A stretch of 64,000 bases of DNA. It comes from Gigaspora rosea (taxonomy: Eukaryota; Glomeromycota; Glomeromycetes; Diversisporales; Gigasporaceae). Each line of letters opens with the position of its first letter. Positions within the stretch are counted from its first letter, which is position 1. The stretch is from positions 390,928 to 454,927 of the forward strand of contig QKWP01000061.1 in assembly GCA_003550325.1 (NCBI GenBank), read 5' to 3'. The notes below the pieces were generated by a model. It did not search any database. It was not told the DNA's origin and saw only the letters and a program-made list of their open reading frames with translations. The position numbers and the translations under genes are program-made. Of this stretch, positions 34,020 to 46,106 are shown piece after piece.

Positions 34020-34480
34020 ACATAACAAAAGAGTAACACGAATATTACCTTTATGATCTATGAAGCGTCATTTGATCAAATTTCTGTCCAATTTTTTTAA
34101 CAACGTCTTTAGTCTATTTTGATCATGATGAATTTCTTTGAATCTATATACGATATGCTTCAAGAGTTTTCAACATCAGGATTAATTGAAATAATGTTTT
34201 TACTTCAGAATTTAAAAAATAAGACAAAGTTAGCGAACTTTGATAAACAATATGATATTTGAAGGCCTTTTGAATTTTACATGCTGGTAAAATTTAAACA
34301 AAAGTTTATGCATCTAAATTTTTATTAATGAAGTTTTAAGCGTTTTGTTTCAGAAATTTTTATCGTATTTGTGCAAAGCAACAATCAAATTTATGAAAAG
34401 ATTTCATTACAGATTTAATTGTGATCTTTAATTTTACAGTATAAAACACATATAAAAGAACATTGCATTAAAATTAATAT
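34020..34480. repeat. Segmental-duplication flank shared with 17.7-18.1 kb
   Basis: TAACACGAATATTACCTTTA, ...TCTATTTTGATCATGATGAA and ...GATATTTGAAGGCC match 17725-18085 in the same order, with substitutions and indels. No gene. Together with the F-box copies it defines the duplicated block. Confidence 0.75.
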
Positions 34481-34650
34481 ATCATTATTGATCTAGTACA
34501 GTAGTTAGATTATCATGATCCAAGTAGTAGTTTAGATTTAAGTTTTGCCAATACTGCAATATTAATCTGGAGCCACTGTTTAGTGTAGCTAATCTAATTT
34601 AATTTACTAGAATATAACATCTATAAAGCCTAAAATTCTAGGACAAGATC

Positions 34651-34857
34651 AGGATGGAGTCCAAAATTTCTGGATGTTACATTAAACCCTTGCTCATGGT
34701 TAGGGTAAGGGTGGTTTTGGATTGGATGAGATATAGTTTATACCAAAATTTCGCAAGGAATGTTTTTTTTTGTTAGAAAGCAAAAGGTGGTTTCATAATC
34801 GAAATTTTGTCGGTTACTATCGTGTAAAATCTGGAAATTTTGGACACCATCCTGCCT
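34651..34857. mobile_element. 207 bp MITE (CAGGATGG ends)
   Basis: CAGGATGGAGTCCAAAATTT at the left is inverted as AAATTTTGGACACCATCCTG at the right. The interior has GGTTAGGGTAAGGGT and a poly-T tract. The right terminus alone recurs at 22062. Confidence 0.65.
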
Positions 34858-35271
34858 TGTTAAAGTTTTAGTTGTATCTATTTAGAAAAGAATTATCGGG
34901 TCTTTGTAAAATCTAATAACAGTTATAGCGATAAGGATTTGCAACTCAGGTTGTAACCAGCAATATTCGTAATTATCACTTACGGTAAGCAATCATGGAC
35001 TATCGAAATGATATAAATTGAAAAATAACACAAACAAGATGGAAGCACAACACAGAATATGTATAGTAAAAACTAGTATTACTCAAGCAATATGGGCATA
35101 AATATTGGAAAATTAGCTCCGAGATTTGTTAATCTGTTGAAAATAACATATTTCTCTAATTTTTTTTAAAAAAATGTTGTAATCTCAAGTAAGAATATGT
35201 ATTAATTATATAAATTTAAGTTAGTAAAATATCTTTGATGAAAAGTGTTGCATTTTTATTATAGCATGAAG
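34829..35271. repeat. Dispersed 450 bp segment, copy 2
   Basis: It is nearly identical to 22062-22513. Here it ends at the start of an interrupted coding region (35265), so the segment borders a gene break at both of its locations. Confidence 0.8.
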
Positions 35272-36730
35272 AATCATCCAGCAATTCTAATAAAAAATCA
35301 GAATGCCAAGAATTAAATTTTAACTACCCTCTCCGTCCGAAGCTTCTCATCCAATTTAAAAAAGAAGGAATAAAGTCATCAGAAAGTAAAATTGCAAAAA
35401 TAGTCAAAAAACTTAATAGCCCAGGACATCTATATGCTCTCGAATTTTTACTTGAAAATCCAATCGGATGTATCACTTCTGAATGTGTACTTATTGACGC
35501 ATTATTTGCTTTAACAACTTCAGAGAAACCTTCTATATTAGAATTGCATGTGAGAACACTCATTGCAATTAAAGACGATCTGTATTGCTGGTATACGTTA
35601 AGCAAAGAACTTCGTGAGGCAACATATAATCAGTGTTATCATTATTAGTTCAAATTCATAACCGTTGGACAATTGTTTCTGAACAACGGCCAGTTTAACC
35701 ACGAACCAGATGTAGATATTTAGATATATTTTCGAAATTATAATATAGATTACTTGTTGATACATTTACGTGATACTTTCCACAGTTTACGAGATGATGA
35801 GACACGCCTCGAAGAAATCTGGCGCCTTATAAAAGAATTACTAAAACATTTTATTAATTGGACAAGACACAGCGATTAAAACGACAGGAATATCTTCATG
35901 TCAGAGTTGGCAATGGAGCTCAATGGAGCCCAATGGGAGCTGCGAATGGAGCCAATGGAGCTCTGCATGGAGCCAATGGATACTAGTTTTTTGAGCTCCA
36001 TTCGCACAACCACTGAGCTCCATTGGCTCCATTGCCAACCCTGCTTCTTGTGCAAAGTTGTTGGAAACATATGAGAAAAGCATGTACATTTAAATACTCG
36101 GTTGGTGCTTGGCATATTGATTGGAGATTAGTACTTCTTCTTCAATATTTTTTAGACAAATGGTGTAATCCTGAGTTAAAAATAATTAAAAAGAGATATG
36201 CCTCGAGCACTTTTGGTTTCATATTCAAAACGAATATGCAAAAAATATTAGATTTGACTCAACATCTTCACGAAATAAGTTTGAAGAAGTATCAAAAAAT
36301 TTTTCAATTGAAAATAAAACTATTTTTAACAAAGCTATTAGAAACTGAACCAATTGCATATTCTGGTATTTTATGGTTCGGTTTATTCGATCTGGTACAA
36401 ATTTTAGTAAATAGAACCAAGGAACCATCAACTATTGCAATTTGTTATCTCATTACCACTCAATCTCTTGATACTGCATAAACAATTTTTTATTCGATTT
36501 AAAGCGATTGAGGTGTTGTTTCAAATCTAATATACTTGTCCTGAAATGTGGAGCAACAATTCGACGATTACCTCGGTAAAAACGATAATAAATCCTCAAC
36601 TTCTTTAATAAGACTAAGAAACTTGTTTGAATACATGAAAATGAAAGTTCAATGTGATGATGAATTTTCACACAATTTTGTTTATGATAAAGTTCAGTGG
36701 GGTAATATAATGAAAGCAAATACAAAGTAA
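35265..36730 (+). pseudogene. Interrupted, unidentified protein-coding region
   Basis: I do not recognise the protein. Coding-like stretches follow each other on the plus strand: 35265-35648 (127 codons between stops, no ATG; soluble, contains SSESKIAKIVKKLNSPGH and LHVRTLIAIKDDLYCWYTL), about 35797-35880 (RDDETRLEEIWRLIKELLKH), 36052-36481 (KYSVGAWHIDWRLVLLLQYF; then Lys/Leu-rich helices) and 36548-36730 (EQQFDDYLGKNDNKSSTSLI). Stops, frame changes and a 142 bp MITE separate them. The composition (Lys, Leu, Ile-rich helices) is like other proteins of this genome. It may be one decayed gene whose 5' part was lost where the dispersed segment ends. Small introns could explain some, but not all, breaks. 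Confidence 0.5.
35902..36043. mobile_element. 142 bp hAT-type MITE inside a coding relic
   Basis: The ends CAGAGTTGGCAATGGAGC and inverse of CAGGGTTGGCAATGGAGC are flanked by CTTCATGT (35894-35901) and CTTCTTGT (36044-36051), an 8-bp duplication with one change. The interior is a string of GGAGCCAATGGAGCTC words. ORFs on both strands here arise from this repeat. Confidence 0.8.
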
Positions 36731-36989
36731 AGTTCTCCACCGAGGGTCAATATAGTCAGTCAAAGAATGACATGTTGTGCCAAACAAGAACCATCAAGTA
36801 ACCTATGGGTTTTAGAATGGTTACGGTATGATTTCCCGAAAGCTATTTCCCATTTACCCGACATCACACAGGTGACAATTTGCTAAAAATATATTGCCAC
36901 AACTAAAAAAATGCTAGCTCTAAGTCATTTAATTACTCGAAAGTTGAAGTGCCCAGTTTGGCGCCTCCGATAGAAGAAGAAAAATGTTT

Positions 36990-38030
36990 TTTTTTTTTTA
37001 CCTCAGTTTGAAGTCATTCTTTGGAGACTTTTTTACTAGTTCCTTGGTAACTTTACCAGGTATAGAGCAGTTCTCTGGTAATTTTTTTGCTGAATTTGAA
37101 GCAGTTCTCTAATGTTTTTTTTTTTTTTTTTGCTAAATTTGGAGCAGTTCTCTAATCGTTTTTTCCACCAGATTTTGAGTTTTTTTACAGGATTTGGAGT
37201 AGTTATCTGGTAGATTTTTTAGGAATTTTGAAGCAGTTTCTGTTAATTTTTTTGTTAGATTTGGTGCAGTTCTCTGGTAGTTTTTTTTACTAAGAAATCT
37301 ACTCTAATTTCTAATATTTCTAATAATTTCTTTACTGGGTTTGAAGATGTTTTCTGGTGATTCTTTGCTGTGTTGGAATAGTTTTTTAGTAGTTTTTTTG
37401 CTGAATTTAGAGCAGTTCTCTAGTGATTTTTTTATTCAGTTTATAATATTTTTCTAATAATATTTTTACTGAATTTGAAGCAGTTTTTTGGTATTTTATT
37501 CACTAGATTTGAAGCAGCTTTCTAGTGATTTTTTTTTTTTTGCCAGGTTTGGAGTAGATTTCTTGTAATTTTCTTTACTAAGTTTGAAACCTTTTTCTAG
37601 TAGTAGATTTGAAATAGTTTCTAATAGGTTTCTTAAAAAATTTGGCCAGTTTTTAGTAATTTCTTTGTATAGTTTTTTGATAATTTTTTTTACTAGATTT
37701 GAACCAATTTTCTGGTAATCTTCTTCATAGAGTTTAGAGCAGTTTTTTGGTAATTTTATCAGATTTGAAGCAGTTCTTTGGTAATTTTTTATTATTATAG
37801 AACAGCTTCTTGGTAGTTTTTTTTATTTTTGCAGTTCTCTAATAAGTTTTTTAGAAATTTGAAGTAGTTTTTTAGTAATCTAAAAAATCTACTTTGAGGT
37901 TTGAAAAAGTTTTCTAGTTTTTTTGCTATATTTGAAATAATTTCTTTACTAGACTTGAACAATCTTTAATAATGTTTTTTGTCAAATTTGAAGAAGTAAT
38001 TTAATATTTTTTATTAAATTTGAAGATTAG
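36990..38030. repeat. 1 kb degenerate tandem array, unit about 40-50 bp
   Basis: Roughly 20 diverged units of the form TTTTTTTGCTGAATTTGAAGC / AGTTCTCTGGTAA in direct orientation, with variable poly-T lengths. Only T-rich strand on plus. No coding. Confidence 0.75.
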
Positions 38031-38046
38031 GTTTTTGCTTAGATTA

Positions 38047-38218
38047 GGACCCCAAAATATATATAAATAAATCAGGTATTAGTTGGGGTTTTTTATACAG
38101 ATCTTATCTATTTATAGTAATTTTTGCTTATTTTTGAGATTTTTCTGCAGATCTTTCTATTTTTAGTAATTTTATAATAAACCTGACCTATCTATGTATC
38201 TGGTATATTTTGGGGTCC
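38047..38218. mobile_element. GGACCCCAAAATA MITE, copy 1
   Basis: The ends GGACCCCAAAATATATA and TATATTTTGGGGTCC. The interior has two inverted AGATCTTATCTATTTATAG / AGATCTTTCTATTTTTAG-like motifs. The same family is at 43951 and 59514. Confidence 0.75.
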
Positions 38219-38372
38219 TATTAGATTCAGTTTGGGTCTGGCCTGGTTCAAACCAAACTGCAAACTCAAATTCTAACTAATTTTAAATTTCAAATTAAAA
38301 TTTAATTATAAATTTGTATTGGATTTGGTCTGAAGTTTGCAAACTAGTTTAGCTCTAAATATATAAATATAT

Positions 38373-38719
38373 GGGCCCTCAAAAGTAGAAACCAGACAAT
38401 TTGAAAAATTAACCTGTTTGATTGATCAGGTGTAAAATTTAAAGCCCAAACTTTTTTACTTAATAATAAAAGCTGATCACTTAATAAAATTTTGTGATAC
38501 AACAGTTAAAAGCTTTTAATGCTATAATCTAAAAATAGATTTACTGAGATTTAAAAGCAATCTACAGGTCTACAAATCTAATAATCCTGTTTAAACAGGT
38601 TTGTTAATTATAAATATACTATTTTTAAATTGGTTTGTTTTTGTGTAACAAAATAGTTTTTGCCAATTTGCTCAAAACCCATGATCTGCCAATTTGTCTG
38701 GTTTCTACTTTTGAGGGCC
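38373..38719. mobile_element. 347 bp MITE with GGGCCCTCAAAAG ends
   Basis: GGCCCTCAAAAGTAGAAACC at the left is exactly inverted at the right (GGTTTCTACTTTTGAGGGCC). It is embedded in ATATAT on both sides, so the target duplication is ambiguous. Confidence 0.8.
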
Positions 38720-38734
38720 AATATATATATTGTG

Positions 38735-39570
38735 TTAATTGATAATCCGCCTGTCAAGTAAAGAATGGCGAAATGTGGCGTTCTTCCATCTAAAATTTTT
38801 TTTCATACTAAGTTAACGATACATGTCTACCAATTGAAAGTTGTAGAGCTCGTCGAGGCGCATCTAACGGTGGTCAGATCATCCAAATCGGCCCAGTGGA
38901 TGGCGAGATATCGTCAAAAAACGATTGGCCGACTATATAAAATCCGTGACGGAAATTACATATGAAAATCACATGATCCGAAATGCGGCGTGCGCCCATC
39001 TAAAACTTTTTTTCTTACTATGCTAACGAAACATGTCGATTAATTGAAAGTTGTAGAGCTCGTCAAGGCGCATCTAATGGTGGTTAGATCATCCAAATTG
39101 GCCCAGTGGATGGTGGGATATAGTCGAAAAACGATTGGCCGACTATATTGTAAACAATATAAGTTTACATAGAGATTTATATAGTCGGCCAATCGTTTTT
39201 CGACGATATCTCGCCATCCATCTAACCATATTAGATGCAACTTGACGAGCTCTACAACTTTCAATTAATCGACATGTTTCGTTAGCATAGTAAGAAAAAA
39301 AGTTTAGATGGGCGCACGCCGCATTTCGGATCATGTGATTTTCATATGTAATTTCCGTCACGGATTTTATATAGTCGGCCAATCGTTTTTCGACGATATC
39401 TCGCCATCCACTGGGTCGATTTGGATGATCTAACCACCGTTAGATGCGCCTCGACGAGCTCTACAACTTTCAATTAGTGGATATGTATCGTTAACTTAGT
39501 ATGAAAAACTTTTAGATGGAAGAACGCCACATTTCGCCATTCTTTACTTGACAGGCGGATTATCAATTAA
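38735..39570. mobile_element. 836 bp compound foldback element
   Basis: The outer ends TTAATTGATAATCCGCCTGT and inverse. Each arm contains two direct copies of a ~200 bp block (CATCTAAAA...ATGTCGAT...GAAAGTTGTAGAGCTCGTC...CGATTGGCCGACTATAT), so four blocks face each other around the centre near 39155. CG-rich words survive, indicating a young insertion. ORFs on both strands are arm artefacts. Confidence 0.8.
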
Positions 39571-40379
39571 ACTAGTTTACTAAAAAGTAGGTCAAATTAG
39601 TAAGATCTAGAAAATTATAGTATTTTATTAAAATATTATATTACTTAAAATTTTACTAATTGATTCTAACTTCATGTACTAAATAAATTTTTTTAGTATC
39701 AAAAATACATTATATCAATATAATTTATTTTATCTTTTTTAAAATTTGAAAAATATAATTAATTTTAAAAAAATTTTATCAAAAATTCAAAAATATGCAT
39801 TTTTGCTTCAAATTTTAAAATAAAATATACTAATATACTATATTTTTTGATACCAAACAAGTTTACTTCATACAATAAGCCAGAATCAATTAGTAAAATT
39901 TAAGTTCTATAGATCAAAAAAGTATTTTAAATGTTTCTAGATATATTTATATGGTACTAGGATTTGGTTTTGGATTTGGTTTGTAAATATAAGTAGAATT
40001 AATCATTGTTGTGTTTTTAATTAATAACTTTTTATATTTGACTTTAAAATTGAAACATAGAATATATAGTTAAAACTTTCTAAATACAATCTTTTTAAAT
40101 ATATAATCTGTTTAAATATATAGCTTGACTTGATTTCAATCATATGTTACTTATAGATTTTTATCTTTCTAAATGCAATACCTTTCTAAATACAAGGTTT
40201 TTTTATTAGCTTCTTACTATACTTTTGAAAGATCTAACTGTACACTAATATATAATTTGTTTTTTTTAGACAAGACTTACCAATTACAGTCTCTTTGATT
40301 TTATTATACTTAATTGATGATCTGCCAGTTAATTGGAGAATATTCTATATTAGAACGTGATACAGATCACTTATAAGTA
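39571..40379. other. AT-rich stretch with a TA-element end
   Basis: Positions 40150-40246 match the right end of the element at 10584 (ATAGATTTTTATCTTTCTAA ... AGATCTAACTGTA), so a decayed solo end remains. The rest carries nothing recognisable. Confidence 0.5.
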
Positions 40380-40536
40380 GAGATGGGCACCATGCGTATG
40401 ACTGCATGCATGCAATTAATTCTGGCCAGCATTAAGAAATTAAATTATAATTTTGGTCAAAACATGCATGCATGCATGCAAAAATGCATGTGCATGTGCA
40501 TGCTAAAATGAAAATTTTGTATTTTGCCCATTTCTA
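40380..40536. mobile_element. 157 bp hAT-type MITE with GCAT microsatellite
   Basis: The ends TAGAGATGGGCA and inverse of TAGAAATGGGCA are flanked by CTTATAAG (40372-40379 and 40537-40544). The interior has (GCAT)n and GTGCATGTGCATG. The duplication is itself palindromic, which slightly weakens it as evidence. Confidence 0.75.
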
Positions 40537-40544
40537 CTTATAAG

Positions 40545-41296
40545 TCGAAGTCAAATTGAAATTTTCAGGCTATAAGTAAGTTATAAAATTTTTTAATAAA
40601 TACTGTGTTAAAGTAGTACAAATAGTAGAATAACACTGTAAGCTTTTAATTATAAGACTATTAGATATAAATCCTTTTTTTTGAAAAACTTTATTCAGTA
40701 AGCATGTGTCATTTACTAAGTTAAACTCTATATTAATTAGCTATCAAAGTAATTAGTAATACATTGTTTTAGCTTATTTTACAACAAAATTTATTGGTTT
40801 TTTTTTACTTTTTAGATTTTTAGAGGTGTTTATATTTAAAAATAATAAGAAAAGGATTCAATAGGTCGTTTACTATTTTATATTGTAATTGTACGAGATT
40901 TTAAACTATAGTAGATTTTATGTAATTATTGTATTATATAAATTGGGGTTTTTTATAACCATTCTGGTATAGTCTAGATGTGCTTGGTTTTTAGAAATAA
41001 AAAATGATGCATAACATAAAAACACACCAACTCTTTTGGATCTTAAAGGGTGTAATCTTGGATTAGAAAGTAAAAAGGTGTTAGCAAATGCAATGCACAA
41101 GAACAATGATCTTGGCAGACGCATTTCCAAGAATACTACATTGATTTTTGCTAGATTCAGATAGTAAACAATAACAGCTTTGGGTCATGAAATAAAAAAG
41201 CAATGGCAAGGACTTGCTAACTTGTTTGGTTTTATATTTAGGTCCAGAATATATTTAGTTCCAAAACTAATAGATTTGATGAATTACATACCAATT
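40545..41296. other. Gene-free stretch
   Basis: No supported feature. Short open frames lack a recognisable domain. Confidence 0.4.
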
Positions 41297-41980
41297 GCAA
41301 CCAGTAAATCACATCTAATATCTTGGTATCAAATATGTGACTCCAGAAAATGGCACAAGGGTGGACAAGTAGAAATAGAGATGTTGATAATTGCATTAAG
41401 TAATTTCAATTTAAAGCTACGAATATGAAAAGTAAGCACGGATCCCTTTATTAGATATATTAACAGGATCTACAAGGGTGAAAAGGTTCATAAATGTTCT
41501 GTTTGTCAGAAACCTTTCTTTTTTTTAAAAAAAAACTTTCTGAATTTGAGAAGTTGGTGGTGAGAATGGGTGCCCGACGAATGCAGAAACTTTTTTACAG
41601 AGCCCAAGAACTAGCCAAGATATACGGATTTGTTTTTATTGATGAAATTGATGAAATTAACACGATTGCCTTTATTTCTTTTAATTATGAAAAAACAATC
41701 ATGTGAAATGCAGCGTAATTTTTCTGAGGATAAATTTTTTTTTGGACTTTACTAATTTTTTTTTTTAACCCCGTAGTTGTCAAATATGTCATTGTAATTC
41801 AACCTGATGAAATATGTGCAAATTGTAACTGGTATAATACATCTAATGTCTGGGTATCAAATATGTAACCCTTAGGAAAAAAACACAATAATGGACAAGT
41901 AAAATTTGGATGCATTAAGAGATTTCAATTTAAAGTTACAGAATATGAAATATAATCGATGGATCTCTTTAATAGATTAA
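41297..41980. repeat. Direct duplication of a ~160 bp block, period about 525 bp
   Basis: 41297-41460 (ACATCTAATATCTTGGTATC, GGACAAGTAGAAAT, ATTTCAATTTAAAGCTACG) recurs at 41822-41980 with many changes. The first block lies in an 82-codon frame, the second has lost it. An unidentified decayed coding or repeat unit is possible. Confidence 0.5.
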
Positions 41981-43950
41981 AATAGGCAACTAGTATAATA
42001 CAGCTAATATTTGATATTAGTCTTTTCTTGGCTGAAAAATAATAAGTATAGGTTCTTAATCTTTCATCAAACATGTAATCTGGATACTTAATAAACCACT
42101 TTATTTTGATATATTATATCAATTAAGCGTCTTAACAATTATTAGCGAATCACAACAGGAGCAATACTTGAGCATATCTTAATAATCTTATCTACTCTTA
42201 TGATGATATTTATATAGAATGTTATGAGTAAAAATGCTAGTGAAATAAAATTAGTGAAATAATTCACCATTATTGATAAAACTGGTAAAACTAATTTCAC
42301 TAGAATCTTTAGTTATAAGAAAAGCTAAAATTATGCCATAATACCATACTCTATTTTGATAACTATAAATCTTATGGATTATTCAATTAATTGCAAAATG
42401 TATTTTATTTGTATTAAACAATTAATCTATATATTTAACGCTTGCTATTATACTATGTTTTATGATAAAATAAATCAGAAAAAACAAATCATTTAACTTA
42501 AAATTCTTTTTTTGAACCTAATAATACTTAGAGTATGATATATATAATGGTATACGTATTACATCATTCTTCAAATTCACTTGAAACGATTCTTTACCAT
42601 CTATAAATATCCCCATTTACTAATTTTTTGAATATTATCTAGTCTATTTCTTAAAGCATTAAGCCACCAATTTTTTGAATGTTATCTAGTCTACTAGGAA
42701 AAGCCTGCACAATCACATTTTTTGAGGGTCATATTGTTGGCGATGTGTCATATCGGTTGCAATTTGCACATATCTACTTAAATCAAAAATTAATTATATA
42801 TGTAAATTAGTTAATATACTTTAGATTTCTATTCATTGTATGAGATCTTCACTTGTAAACAATACATTCACACAACTTTAAGCTTAAATTAAGATTTAAC
42901 TTTGATACCAGTATTTGGCTTTATCTTTCTACTCTATATGAAGTACATGATTGGGTATATTTGACTTGGGTATGAAAATATTAATTTCTATTATATTATC
43001 AAACTAAAGAATAAATTACTAATAAAGCAAATAATATATATATAGTGATTGTGTTAATAATTGCGCACAAAAAGTTTAAAAGTTTTAAAAGTTATAGTGA
43101 ATAAAATTTTATATAATGATCATTCTAAAAATCTGTGCATTTACAAACTAGATTTTTTACTAAGTAAATTGCATCATATTTATTTAGTAATTGCAGATCA
43201 TTTTCTCCGGTTGACTCACGTCTTATCAATTAAGGCAGGTAAATATAAATTTTAGACAAGGAATAAATAGTATTAATATTATCTTATATAGGCCAGATAT
43301 AAATTGCTGCACAAACACCCTGTAGAATCTGACTAGTCTATCAGCCTTTTACTACAAAAAAGAGCATTTTCAAAAATAAATGTTCTTACAAATAGAAAAA
43401 AAAACTAAATTAATAAAGAGCAAAAAAGAAAAATTGAAAAAAGAAATATAACAAACAAAGTAAACAAAAAGCAAAAACAAAAAAAAAGATACAAGGCCTT
43501 AGACTAGTTTAAGGCCTAAAACCCAAATAGATAAATCCATTATAATATATTACTAAGAAAAGTAGTCTCTACTCTAACTAAACTCAAATTATTATATGTA
43601 AAAAAAACTATTGTAAGAAAAAAATATTTTTTAATCTAATAGACTATAGAGATAGGTAAATATAATTTTGATATATAGTCAATATTGCTAATTTATTGTT
43701 TTTGTTTTTTTTAAGCATATGTCCTGCTAAATATTCACTATACGAACAAAACAACTGAATTAGGAAGGTATAAACAATACCAATCTTGTCTACTTTTAAT
43801 GAAAACTTGAAAACCAAAAGGCAAAAAGAAAAAAAAGGTAGACCAATTTAAATTTTGTTAATATATTCATGTAGGTTTTGTAGCAAATAAAATAGAATAC
43901 AAATACAAAGTTAGATGTTTAACAAAATTTTCTAGTTTTGTTAAGAACTA
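41981..43950. other. AT-rich non-coding stretch
   Basis: Nothing recognised. A CTAGTCTA/TTTTTTGAATATTATCTAG word is repeated near 42620 and 42665. A-rich low complexity at 43370-43490. Confidence 0.45.
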
Positions 43951-44127
43951 GAACCCCAAAATAAACATAGATAGGTCAGGTATTAGTTGGCTTATTTTTG
44001 GTGCTTTTTATGCAATTTTTTTTTATTTATGGTAATTTTTTGCTTATTTTTGAGGTTTTTCTGCAGATCTTTCTATTTTTGATAATTTTATAACTAATTT
44101 GACCTATCTATATAAATTTTGGGGTCC
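43951..44127. mobile_element. GGACCCCAAAATA MITE, copy 2
   Basis: It starts GAACCCCAAAATAAACATAG, ends AATTTTGGGGTCC, and follows the interior of the copy at 38047 (TCAGGTATTAGTTGG, GAGGTTTTTCTGCAGATCTT). Confidence 0.7.
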
Positions 44128-44682
44128 TTAAAAACTAACAATAGTCAATTATTTTTGTTTTTTACTCCAGAAAGACCAGACCTATAAAACTTCTTTTTTA
44201 GCTTTTTTTAATATATATAAGTTGACTTTTGTTTCAAATACTCTAAAAGAAGTTTTATAATATAGATTTGTATTCTAACTATAAGTTTTTAGCAGGTTGG
44301 TGTTTTGAAAAAGTTGGTTTAGATAATTGGCTAAAAGCATATTAGAAATCTTAATTATATAATATATTTAATTTTTAACTTTGTATACTAATACACAGTA
44401 TTGTACATTTTGGTTTTCAAAGCTTTTTTCGACCTTGTTCTTACCCAAAATATTCAAATGTTCAAGATTATTCAAAGCTTGTTCAGGCTTTAATGATTAA
44501 TAAATTTGTTTAAAATATAAAATTATATTTTTTTTTTTAGTTCTAAACACATTTAGTTAAAATTAAAATAGGTTATTTTAATAAAATTTTAAGTAATTTT
44601 ACTTTTGACAAAAATTGTTCAAACTACTGTTCAAAGCTTTTTTGCGTTAGAGGTTAAAACCAAATTTAAATATTCTAGTTTA
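44128..44682. other. AT-rich spacer
   Basis: No supported feature. Confidence 0.4.
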
Positions 44683-44714
44683 TTAGGGGGCTTCCAGAAA
44701 TTACGTAATATTTT

Positions 44715-44894
44715 TAGTAATACAAATTGCCAAAAATTTTGCAATCGATTAGTTGTCAACTTTTGATTAATCAATTTTTATTCGATTTTTGTTCGATTTT
44801 TATTCAGTTTTAATAAAGTTGCCAAAATTTTTCAATCGATTAGTTGTTAACTTTTTGTTTAGTTGCAATTTTTCGATTTCGATTTGTATTACTA
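44715..44894. mobile_element. 180 bp hAT-type MITE nested in the foldback element
   Basis: The ends TAGTAATACAAAT and inverse; the 8-bp duplication AATATTTT at 44707-44714 and 44895-44902. The related element at 48813 carries the uninterrupted site (GTAATATTTTGTTACTAATA, opposite strand near 49665-49685). The interior carries AATCGATTAGTTGTYAAC in both orientations. Confidence 0.85.
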
Positions 44895-44983
44895 AATATT
44901 TTGTTACTAATAAATTTCAAAATTTACCCACCTACCCACACCTAATATTCTATTAGCCAATTAAAAAATTTTAGATTTTTTAA

Positions 44984-46106
44984 GAGTAAAGTTATTTGCC
45001 ATATAAGTAACAATGGCTTATGTATCACTGAACCAATCAGATTTTTTTTTTTAACCCTTTAGCTCTATGGCTGTTGGGGCGCGTATAGCGCTCATTTATT
45101 AAGGTTCTTGTTATTTTTGTACATTAAGGCCATACAATTTTCAAATTATATTTCTATATTGTTACATATTTTGTGACTAGTTATACTACCTAATTCTGTA
45201 CTCAGTTACCCAGATATTACTCATTTTGGTTACCCAATCCGCCGGCGGTATCTTCGGATTTCCAACTTCTTCTGGAACCTCAGGTCGTCTGTACTGACCA
45301 GGGCGTGGGGAAGATAAGATCATCTTAGTACTTCCTTTCTTTAGGATTACGAAGTTTCAGCTTCCGACTTCAACCAAGACCTCAAGTTATTCGTACCAAC
45401 TGGGGCAGGGGGATAGGTCCTCAGTACCTTCTTCCTTGGCCTTCCAAAGTTTTTGTTCTCCTTCCGTTTCGGATTAGGACTGAGCCCATCCTGAGTTCAT
45501 CTGAGATCTTTTTCCTTATCGGGTTAGTGCAACTTTGCCACTTATTTTATCATGTTACCATTCAAACGGAATCCCACCGGAAGTATACATTTATCCTTAT
45601 TCAACCGGAATTCTACCGGTAGTATCCAATATTTTCAAAATTTGGCAGCACAAACAAACCAATGTAGTTAAATTAACCAACCATGGTCCTAGCATTCTAG
45701 TTCAGCCCTTCCTCTTGTGATCGTATTTAGTTTTCCATGTCCGCTAGTGGGGGTTGAACCGGCAACCTTATGTTTGGCGACCTAGGAGCATAACCACTCA
45801 CGCTATCGGCCGCAGGTCAACCAATCAGATTTCAGAATCTTATATAATATAACATGATCAGAAAATTCAAAACAAACATTCATTTTATCAAAAAACTAAC
45901 AAAAATTACTTATTACTCAAAATCTGTATAGGAAACCACTTTCTGTGCTCTAACAAAAAGTTGCCTTGAGTGATTTTACTATATATCCAAACCCTAACTC
46001 TAACCTAGATGCTCACTCTAACCCTAAACTAACAAAAATTAAACTTTATTAATACTGAGATAATATATCTGTGATACTATCACGTGCATGATCTTTAACT
46101 TTTTCC
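44984..46106. mobile_element. Second nested element with TTTTTTAA duplication, carrying a SINE
   Basis: TTTTTTAA lies at 44976-44983 and 46107-46114. The element at 48813 has the intact site (opposite strand near 49590-49606). Without the SINE about 335 bp remain. Ends GAGTAAAGTTA and inverse of GGAAAAAGTTA are only weakly alike, so class is uncertain (hAT by duplication length). It contains CTAACCCTAAAC-type words. Confidence 0.65.
45045..45818 (-). mobile_element. tRNA-headed SINE, 774 bp
   Basis: The exact 14-bp duplication AACCAATCAGATTT at 45031-45044 and 45819-45832. Read on the minus strand it begins with a tRNA-like head: A box GATAGCGTGAGTGGTTATGC, B box GCCGGTTCAACCCCC, and ends in a 3' A tail (plus-strand T run at 45045-45052). 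The body has an internal ~125 bp direct duplication (around 45250-45310 and 45365-45420). A-to-B spacing and order fit a pol III promoter. The tRNA cloverleaf does not close at the acceptor stem, so this is not a tRNA gene. Plus-strand ORF at 45535 is incidental. Confidence 0.85.

Noticed and set aside
35876-36115. Minus-strand ORFs rich in SIGSM/WLH repeats
   Set aside because: They come from the GGAGCCAATGG words of the hAT-type MITE.
45735-45816. tRNA gene on the minus strand
   Set aside because: A and B boxes are present but the acceptor stem does not pair, and the sequence is the head of a SINE with target duplications.
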